Shown in pieces: positions 40,478 through 47,366 of a DNA stretch of 47,366 bases. The DNA comes from Microgenomates group bacterium Gr01-1014_7 (GTDB lineage: Bacteria; Patescibacteriota; Microgenomatia; Daviesbacterales; UBA10151): NCBI GenBank assembly GCA_007376405.1, contig VMGD01000008.1, forward strand, positions 1 to 47,366. The letters run 5' to 3'. The notes under the pieces were generated by a model. That model saw nothing but the letters and a program-made list of their open reading frames with translations, was not told the origin of the DNA and ran no database searches. Position 1 is the first letter of the stretch. Each line of letters opens with the position of its first letter. The position numbers and the translations under genes are program-made.

Positions 40478-40648
40478 ATGGCAGATCAAGTATCCGGTTA
40501 CGGTAAAAAGCCTCTTTGGCAGTGGATTTTGATTTATGTAGTTGTAGGTGGAATAATTTACTTTCTGATTTACTACTTTGTTCTTGCACCCAAAGGCGGA
40601 TACAGTAAGTCCGGCGGCGGTGATTATAACTACGGAAACACAAAATAA
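40478..40648 (+). CDS. 56-aa single-TM protein, absent from the ORF track
   Basis: MADQVSGYGKKPLWQWILIYVVVGGIIYFLIYYFVLAPKGGYSKSGGGDYNYGNTK*; TTGACA-17/18-TTTTACT upstream. Confidence 0.75.
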   Translation: MADQVSGYGKKPLWQWILIYVVVGGIIYFLIYYFVLAPKGGYSKSGGGDYNYGNTK

Positions 40649-40660
40649 ATTACTTCTTAA

Positions 40661-41614
40661 TTAGTTTAACCTAATTACCCAATTTTTAAACTTATTACTA
40701 AACTCATAATTTGGTGATGATTTTAATGATTCATCAAGAAATCCGCCAATTGCTCTTGCTGCAAGAATAACTATTAATTTTTTCATTTTGTACTCACTTT
40801 TAATTAATAAGGATAATATTTCTTCGGCTAAATCTTGATTTTCAAGTACACTAAATACGCGCTGAATAAAATATCCGATATCATAATACTCAACTCCGTT
40901 TCCCATGGCATGTTCTCCATCAATAAGTCCAAGTTGACCGGTTTTAAGTTTCATTAAATGCCAGGGAGTAAAATCGCCGTGCCGTGTCTTTTTTTGAAGC
41001 TGAGAGATACCATTTTCAACAATTTTTAATAAATGACCAATTTTATTTTTTTCTTTAATATATTGTGGAATATCCTTGTACCAGGATTTTGTTTTTGTTA
41101 AAAAAGCTTCCCTATAATCTATAGCTTCTTCCCTAGATAATTTACTAATATTCAATTCCTGAATCAATTCTGAAAATTTAATAATGAATGGTAATAAATT
41201 ACTGAGTTTATTTGATGTTACTGATTTTTTCGGCTGTTTAATGAGCAATTCGCCAACAAATTTATCAGTTATCAGATAGAAGAGTTCATTCTTATATAAT
41301 CCGCATTCTATATTTCGAGGAACCCAAAATTTTGACCTTTCCCTTGGCAATAATTTATTAAATTGCTCATTCCACTTATATTCATTTTTTGTTAATGCAC
41401 TTATTCCCTCGGTAGTTGCCAGTTTTAGAAATAAATTTTCATTATTTTTTTCCAGTATCCCAAGAACATGTCTGCCGGCTGACCAGATTTTTCTGACTTT
41501 ATATCTATCTTCAAAAAAAGCTCTTACCCTATCTAAATTTAATTGTTTCCCCAAACGATAATTCAGTATCTTACCCGCGATCTCTATCTGAAAGGCTTTT
41601 AGCTCATTTCGCAT
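40661..41614 (-). CDS. APH-family phosphotransferase-like protein
   Basis: RHGDFTPWHLMKLKTGQLGLIDGEHAMGNGVEYYDIGYFI. Confidence 0.75.
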   Translation of the reverse strand: MRNELKAFQIEIAGKILNYRLGKQLNLDRVRAFFEDRYKVRKIWSAGRHVLGILEKNNENLFLKLATTEGISALTKNEYKWNEQFNKLLPRERSKFWVPRNIECGLYKNELFYLITDKFVGELLIKQPKKSVTSNKLSNLLPFIIKFSELIQELNISKLSREEAIDYREAFLTKTKSWYKDIPQYIKEKNKIGHLLKIVENGISQLQKKTRHGDFTPWHLMKLKTGQLGLIDGEHAMGNGVEYYDIGYFIQRVFSVLENQDLAEEILSLLIKSEYKMKKLIVILAARAIGGFLDESLKSSPNYEFSNKFKNWVIRLN

Positions 41615-41615
41615 A

Positions 41616-43688
41616 CTAATTTAATTGATATATCCGGGTATCTTCTTCCTGGAAGATTATTCTACCCAATTCACTAAATTTATTCTCATTTAACTGCGGA
41701 TATTTTTGTTTTTCTAAATCTCCAATAAAAATTAAAGAAATGTTATATTTTTTTATTAGTTCTTTAATCTTTTCTGAATCAGTACTTTCATAAAGAAGCT
41801 TTATATCTTCAGTTCTTATATTAACTTCATCAGTAGTACCCCGCCATAACCACTCATGAACATACCAGCCTAAAATAGTCGGCAGCCCTGTATTTGAAGA
41901 AACCCTCGCATAATCAGTGTATGAATCTCCTGTGGCTTCCAGAATAACCGGCTGATCCTTTATATTGTTGCGGATCCATAAAATTGCATGATAATCAGAT
42001 GGATAAGCAAGTTCAAGATAATTTAATCCGTCCAGACCCCTATAATCTTTTAAATCTCCATAATATGATTTGACTGCAATAAACGGATAAAGCATAACTA
42101 AAAAAAACAAGAGAAATATAATAGCAAGATAAATTAAGTTTAGTAACGAGAGTCTAAACTTCTGAATAATTTTTAATATCATATAACCTGATGCCAGTCC
42201 TAAAATAATAAAAGCCTGAAAGTGAAATTTAAAAACAGTATTTGCTCGAAAGTGAGCGGGATAAATATCTTTTACATAAAAAAATTCCGGTATTGCAAGC
42301 AATATAGTGGAGAATAAAAGTAATAATAAAATCAATCTATCCGATTCTGTAATATTTTTTCTGATTTTTAAAATATATCCCAAAGCTACTGCGTAAAAAA
42401 AGCCGTACAAAACGAGCAACATCCATAAAGGGGAGTGAGCGCAGTGATCTTTTTCAAAAATAAAAGGACTTAAGTTTCCAATCGCGGTTAAAAAATCCGG
42501 AGCACAAAGCAGCCCTATTCCGGAGCCAAAAGGTTTAAAACTAAGCCAAAAAGGTAGGGAAAAAAGAAAACTGAATAGTAAAATTAATATTAGTTTTCGT
42601 TCAAGACGCACACGATTTTTAACAAGTAATATTAATGTAAAAAGCAGCACATAAATTGGCCCGTCCAAGATATTAGTCATCAGCATAACCCCAATCAAAA
42701 AACTAAAACTAATCAGGTAGCCTAAATGAATTCTGCCATTAAAATAAAGAGATATCAGAAAAGCAATGGTTAATAAAACTATTGGTATATTCAAAAAATG
42801 ACCGTGTAAATCTGCGACAACAGATGAATATATGGGGAATTCGTGAATGGTAAAAGGAATAAATCTTGTAGCATTAGGATACCAGTAACTTGAATTAAGT
42901 TGTGGCTGCAGTTGCCAGAAAGGCACAGGGTTATCCACATTGTAATTTTGGAAGAATAAGTAGATGGTATGTAAATTACCGGCTAATGCTACCAGAAAGG
43001 AAGTCAATATTCCCCCAATCAGAATTTTAATTTTTAAATTTTGAATTTGCAGATTCAATGATGATAAATTTACAAGATTTCCTCCAATTGAGAATGAGCC
43101 CATGAAGGTAAAAGCAAATAAGGTTGCAACCATCAAGTTATATGTTATTCTAGAGTCTAGAAAAGAAAGCTTAGTTAGAGTAGCAACGATCACATGGCCG
43201 AAATAGTAATAATTTATACTTTCCGGAGCAAGCCATAAATCCTTTGGTGGAAAGTATTCGGATCGCAGTATAGAATTAATAAAACCGAAATCCATATATT
43301 TTTCCAGTCCGTGAATTGACGGTTCATGAGCTCTAATGAAACTCCAAAATATAAGTCCGGCTAAAAATAAGAATTCTTCAAAAAGGAAAATCTTCCAGTG
43401 TTTCTTGAATTTTTCTAGAAAGTAGGTTTTTTTAGCAATATAAAAATTAAGAATCAGAAAAGAAATAAGAAGCGAAAATAAGCTGTATGTGTCATAGGGT
43501 AAAATTTTAAAACTGGCCAGAAGCCAAATAGTGTAAGTTAATAAAAGCAAACCAATAATCCTGGAAAAAATATATCCCCGGTCAAAAAAATTACGGAAAA
43601 TTATAGAGGTTAAGGGTAAAAAAATTAGCCCTAATATAGCTAATGTAAACCACCAGTTAAATATGAAAGATAAGTCAGAAACAAACAT
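41616..43688 (-). CDS. DUF2298-like (YYY domain) multi-spanning membrane protein
   Basis: EKYMDFGFINSILRSEYFPPKDLWLAPESINYYYFGHV. Confidence 0.8.
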   Translation of the reverse strand: MFVSDLSFIFNWWFTLAILGLIFLPLTSIIFRNFFDRGYIFSRIIGLLLLTYTIWLLASFKILPYDTYSLFSLLISFLILNFYIAKKTYFLEKFKKHWKIFLFEEFLFLAGLIFWSFIRAHEPSIHGLEKYMDFGFINSILRSEYFPPKDLWLAPESINYYYFGHVIVATLTKLSFLDSRITYNLMVATLFAFTFMGSFSIGGNLVNLSSLNLQIQNLKIKILIGGILTSFLVALAGNLHTIYLFFQNYNVDNPVPFWQLQPQLNSSYWYPNATRFIPFTIHEFPIYSSVVADLHGHFLNIPIVLLTIAFLISLYFNGRIHLGYLISFSFLIGVMLMTNILDGPIYVLLFTLILLVKNRVRLERKLILILLFSFLFSLPFWLSFKPFGSGIGLLCAPDFLTAIGNLSPFIFEKDHCAHSPLWMLLVLYGFFYAVALGYILKIRKNITESDRLILLLLLFSTILLAIPEFFYVKDIYPAHFRANTVFKFHFQAFIILGLASGYMILKIIQKFRLSLLNLIYLAIIFLLFFLVMLYPFIAVKSYYGDLKDYRGLDGLNYLELAYPSDYHAILWIRNNIKDQPVILEATGDSYTDYARVSSNTGLPTILGWYVHEWLWRGTTDEVNIRTEDIKLLYESTDSEKIKELIKKYNISLIFIGDLEKQKYPQLNENKFSELGRIIFQEEDTRIYQLN

Positions 43689-45229
43689 TATTTTCTCTCA
43701 AGTTCAGCTATGTAAAATGCTGGTTGCCCATTAGGATAATAGATAGTTTGCTTAATAGCAATGTTGAATCTTTTTGTTTTTACTAAGTGATCAGACGAGA
43801 ATGCAAAAAGTTGCTTCTGGTTGGTATCAAACCTGTCAAAATCTCCAACCTGACATTTATTCTTGCAAATATTAGTTGGGTCATAAAACTTGATGAATAT
43901 TTCAGGAGCATTAAAACTTGTTCCTAGGAATAGATAATCATAATTATCTTTGTTATCCTTAAAATAATGCATAATTTCCCTTGACCCATACTGCCATCCC
44001 CAAAAATCAGCTGCGTAGGTTGGATATTCAACAAAATATAGATGAAGATAAGTTTTAAAAGACGATGCAATTATGATTACTAAAAGTAACACCACTAAGA
44101 GCTTCGCAAGATGATTTTTTACAAGAGAAAAAGTAAAGTAAAGACCTGCTGCTGATACCAGTTGAAATGGTATTACCCCAATAATTGATCGTGTCGCAAA
44201 AGGCCCGCCTCCATCGGCAAAAGGAACTGCAGTGCTTCCTAAGGGATACAACGTAAGCCAACCTATAATTAATAAAAAGTTTTTTTTATTATGATGAAAC
44301 ACATATAGTAATCCTGCCAATATTAATGGTAATTGAAACCAATAGAGTTGCCCCATTCCACGAACAGAAAAGCGTGTAATAAAATGTGTATGATAACCAA
44401 TATCTCCTTTCTCAAACAAAAACTCCGGCATAAAATGATCCCGATACACTACCATTGCTTTTTGTATAATTTCTTGCGAAGATTTTTGCTGATTTGCTGT
44501 CGATACCTGATGAAACCGTGATAATGTTTTCCCATTCTCCAGTCCCAAAAAAAGAGGAATTGTCATGCAGATAAAAATAGCTATACCAATAACAGTCGCA
44601 TTCTTCATCTTTAACAATGTTGTTCTATATATCAAAAGGATGAGCAAAACGAATAATGGGGTAATGAAGTAAGCAGGTACGTAGGTATAGAGCGTTAGGC
44701 CAAAACTGAAAAAACTTAGGACAAGATATTGAGTATAATTTCTTTTAACTCCCAAGAGAAATAAAAATGTACTTAATGTAAGGAAGCATACAAAGTAGAT
44801 AAAATCTTGGTTTGTTCTACTGAAGTGAATATGCCAGGGTGATATGGCAAGGAAAAAAGCAGCAAGCACTGCAACTGTTCTTGATGAAAAAAGCAGCCTA
44901 GCTACTCCATAAGTAAGTACGATTGATATCGTTCCAAAAATTGCCGCAGCAAGGCGCAGAGAAAATTCATTTAGACCAAAGGCCCAAACAAATGGAGCGG
45001 AAAGATAAATTGAAATACCCGGTCTGTAGAATGTGCCAAAATTCTGAAAAAGTATCGGAAATTTATTTCCACCTTCATCCTCCCCCTTGGTCAGTATAGT
45101 ATATGCGTTGTACCCGACCGATGCCTCATCAGCAAAAAATCCAGGAGGAATCCGGGCCACGTGATAAATTCTCATGGCAAAACCAAAAAGAAGAATAATA
45201 AACAAAAAAAACAACGTTTTGTATCTCAT
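43688..45229 (-). CDS. Glycosyltransferase family 39/ArnT-like membrane protein
   Basis: RIYHVARIPPGFFADEASVGYNAYTILTKGEDEGG; hydrophobic. Confidence 0.8.
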   Translation of the reverse strand: MRYKTLFFLFIILLFGFAMRIYHVARIPPGFFADEASVGYNAYTILTKGEDEGGNKFPILFQNFGTFYRPGISIYLSAPFVWAFGLNEFSLRLAAAIFGTISIVLTYGVARLLFSSRTVAVLAAFFLAISPWHIHFSRTNQDFIYFVCFLTLSTFLFLLGVKRNYTQYLVLSFFSFGLTLYTYVPAYFITPLFVLLILLIYRTTLLKMKNATVIGIAIFICMTIPLFLGLENGKTLSRFHQVSTANQQKSSQEIIQKAMVVYRDHFMPEFLFEKGDIGYHTHFITRFSVRGMGQLYWFQLPLILAGLLYVFHHNKKNFLLIIGWLTLYPLGSTAVPFADGGGPFATRSIIGVIPFQLVSAAGLYFTFSLVKNHLAKLLVVLLLVIIIASSFKTYLHLYFVEYPTYAADFWGWQYGSREIMHYFKDNKDNYDYLFLGTSFNAPEIFIKFYDPTNICKNKCQVGDFDRFDTNQKQLFAFSSDHLVKTKRFNIAIKQTIYYPNGQPAFYIAELERK

Positions 45230-45232
45230 AAA

Positions 45233-46948
45233 CTATTCAGAGAGTCTAAATAGTGCATATTCTTTTAGATTAAGATTTCCTATTAATCTTGCCCTCGGAA
45301 AGCGAGCTAAAACTTTTTGTGTGGAAACATCATCTGGCCTATGCAAGACGAGGAGACTGTTGTCTTTAGCCGCTGTTGGCAAATAATCAAAATACGTTGT
45401 GGTAATAGGATAAACATTTCTTGTACGGAATACCAGTTCCTTCCCAAACGCATTGGCGGGAAAAGCAGCAATATAAATTGGTGCCTGAGGGAGAACATTC
45501 GCTCTTATGTAGCGTGAAACCATGATGATGTCTTGGGGTTTTAGAATCTTGTCTTTCTCAGTCATGGATAGCGCATGTTTTACATTGCTTATAACAAATA
45601 AAATAAGGGCCGTCGCAAGAATTCCATTTGAAAAATTTCGCGAAGGATAAAACCTTCTTCTTATTTTAAAAAACATCCAAGACACACTTTGTGCTATAGA
45701 AAAACCAATCATTGGATAAGCAATACTCCATCTATGGAATGGTGGTGGATGTATGGTAAGCACAACACCAAATACAAATGTGAACGCTATTGCTGAGGGG
45801 AAGATAAACAAGATCATTGAGCCCCTACGTATTGCTTGATAGAGCACGATTATTATACCTAACAAAAACAGGATAAAACCTACTGGTTCGAAGAACGATT
45901 GATGCCCAAACCAATACTCCCCCCCACCACCAACATCAGGTAAAAAGAGAGATCGCCAAGCGTCACTTGTGTGAGCAGTTAAAACGCTCAAAAACGAGTC
46001 TATATTGTGAAATATTTCCTGCTGCGATCTCCAAGTCCCCGAAAAAAGACTTACTTGATTAACTCGTTGCATGAAGAAATTATCTATCCGGGCAGCATAT
46101 AGAAGAGAAGGAGATAGCGCTGCAAAAAAAATTATGAGCGTTTTCCCATAGAGCGCAGCCAAAGAAACAGTTCTATCTTTCACAAAAGAAAAGATCATAA
46201 AAGTCAAAATAAAGGGGGCGATAATATACGAAGAGGTATATACCATATAACAGACAGCCATACTTAATGCCAGTAAAACTGCGTTAGGATAAGTTCTATA
46301 AAGATAGAGACGAGTAAAGGCATAGAGGCTAAGCATAAAAAAGAACGTGCTACTATGGAAAAGAAGCCCTAAACTTCCTAAGTACAATTGTGTACCAAGG
46401 GTAATGAAAGTAAGAGCGCTCAAAAGTCCAAGAAAACGAGTGTAAACTAATCGAGTAAGAAGATATAGAACAATTACTACACCAATAGTATATGGCCAGG
46501 TTGAAATGCGCACCATCAATACGCTTGGATAGACGACAAGAAATGGCTTCTGAAAAAAATGATAAAAAACAGGGAATTGACTCACCCATTCCTCCTTTGC
46601 CGGCACCACACCAAACCAATCAATTTTATCAGCCGAAAGGAGACTAAAAGAAGTATAGGCTGTTATATGTTCATCATAATGGAAATGGGAAGACAGCAGA
46701 CTAAATGGGAGGAGAAATAAAGTACTTATAAGTGTAAGCAAAACGCAATCAAAAAGTATTTGTCTGGACAACTTCGGCAATCGCCACCTTCCTTCTTTTA
46801 AAACCCAAACAAAAAGCAAAAGAGAACCTAACCATAAAATAAGGGATATCTCAGAAACGGTTCTTTTCAAAACATGTGAATAGACCATAAACAATAGGAC
46901 TATAGCTATACATAATGTGAGTAGCTTAACAAATCGGTTTTGTGACAT
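45233..46948 (-). CDS. Glycosyltransferase-39-like membrane protein
   Basis: Multiple TM segments, SHFHYDEHITAYTSFSLLSADKIDWFGVVP; start MSQNRFVK at 46948 preferred over 47068. Confidence 0.7.
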   Translation of the reverse strand: MSQNRFVKLLTLCIAIVLLFMVYSHVLKRTVSEISLILWLGSLLLFVWVLKEGRWRLPKLSRQILFDCVLLTLISTLFLLPFSLLSSHFHYDEHITAYTSFSLLSADKIDWFGVVPAKEEWVSQFPVFYHFFQKPFLVVYPSVLMVRISTWPYTIGVVIVLYLLTRLVYTRFLGLLSALTFITLGTQLYLGSLGLLFHSSTFFFMLSLYAFTRLYLYRTYPNAVLLALSMAVCYMVYTSSYIIAPFILTFMIFSFVKDRTVSLAALYGKTLIIFFAALSPSLLYAARIDNFFMQRVNQVSLFSGTWRSQQEIFHNIDSFLSVLTAHTSDAWRSLFLPDVGGGGEYWFGHQSFFEPVGFILFLLGIIIVLYQAIRRGSMILFIFPSAIAFTFVFGVVLTIHPPPFHRWSIAYPMIGFSIAQSVSWMFFKIRRRFYPSRNFSNGILATALILFVISNVKHALSMTEKDKILKPQDIIMVSRYIRANVLPQAPIYIAAFPANAFGKELVFRTRNVYPITTTYFDYLPTAAKDNSLLVLHRPDDVSTQKVLARFPRARLIGNLNLKEYALFRLSE

Positions 46949-47254
46949 AGATAGTAAATCCGGATGAGGGATTATCATACACCTTAGGAAACGCTCTTTG
47001 AAAAAATTCCTTGTTAACAACAAAATCTCTTTCGTTTGCCTTTTCAATCGCAACATAGTCAATAGCATATATGCGAGCGCTGTCGCAAAACGCTTCCTTC
47101 CTCACAGGATTAAATAGATTTTTCCGCAAGAGATCGCGCGTATTTGTATCATACCCTTGTGACCAGGCAAAATAGGGCCAACCTAAGAAGATTTTGCGAC
47201 CTGCCAAAGAAGCTGGATTATAAAGATATGAGGAATTTAAAAATACTGCATTCT
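46926..47254 (-). pseudogene. C-terminal remnant of a membrane glycosyltransferase-like gene truncated by an IS
   Basis: Frame AVFLNSSYLYNPASLAGRKIFLGWPYFAWSQGYDT... opens at the IS junction without a natural start. Confidence 0.75.
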
Positions 47255-47305
47255 AAGGTGGACCCCTTTGTCAATACAGTAAAACGGCAAAACTTAGACT
47301 AAATT

Positions 47306-47366
47306 TTAACCTCCTTTCTTAAAGTATATTTCAGCCGGCGTTTTGTAATTAAGTGACTGATGTTTT
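47306..47366 (-). mobile_element. C-terminal end of an rve/IS3- or IS481-type transposase, continuing off the window
   Basis: Reverse strand reads KHQSLNYKTPAEIYFKKGG*. Confidence 0.8.

Noticed and set aside
45174-45386. Plus-strand ORFs inside the minus-strand glycosyltransferase cluster (44333-44521, 45174-45386, 45317-45517)
   Set aside because: Antisense to better-supported membrane proteins; no domain signature.
1-47366. CRISPR arrays, rRNA genes, prophage structural genes
   Set aside because: None seen: no regularly spaced repeats, no rRNA-like stretches, no phage modules.

Overview
The window (47,366 bp) looks like a reduced Candidate Phyla Radiation / Patescibacteria chromosome segment, possibly Microgenomates-like. 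That is inferred from gene content and order, including rpsE directly followed by rplO with no rpmD between them. Positions ~1-30,700 are one long + strand transcription/translation superoperon: rpoB-rpoC-rpsL-rpsG-(greA N-domain only)-fusA-[accessory ORFs]-tuf-rpsJ-[accessory ORFs]-rplC-D-W-B-rpsS-rplV-rpsC-rplP-rpmC-rpsQ-rplN-X-E-rpsN-rpsH-[repeat ORF]-rplF-R-rpsE-rplO-secY-adk-map-infA-rpmJ-rpsM-K-D-rpoA-rplQ-M-rpsI. Downstream are a phosphomannomutase, a candidate SAM-I/IV-type riboswitch plus metK, acylphosphatase, EEP-family hydrolase, a redoxin, tRNA-Pro(GGG), a homing-endonuclease-like gene, a YdcF-like gene, recA-recX-rny, an HU-like gene, a small membrane protein, and a minus-strand membrane/glycosyltransferase cluster cut by an IS element at the right edge. 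The most interesting signals are: (1) a duplicated, synonymously recoded fusA 3' end bracketing an NYN-domain gene, consistent with cassette insertion or recombination at the fusA terminus, with the second copy split by a 46-bp palindromic insert; (2) a recurrent promoter -> hairpin (often with a U-tract) -> start codon architecture, including two near-identical modules in front of accessory genes; (3) many promoters placed so that mRNAs would be leaderless; (4) a metK leader resembling a SAM-I/IV aptamer without the usual P4 between P3 and P1; (5) an accessory ORF with 3 near-identical ~117-bp tandem repeats inserted between rpsH and rplF; (6) a stand-alone GreA N-terminal coiled coil. All calls come from reading the sequence; no searches were run.
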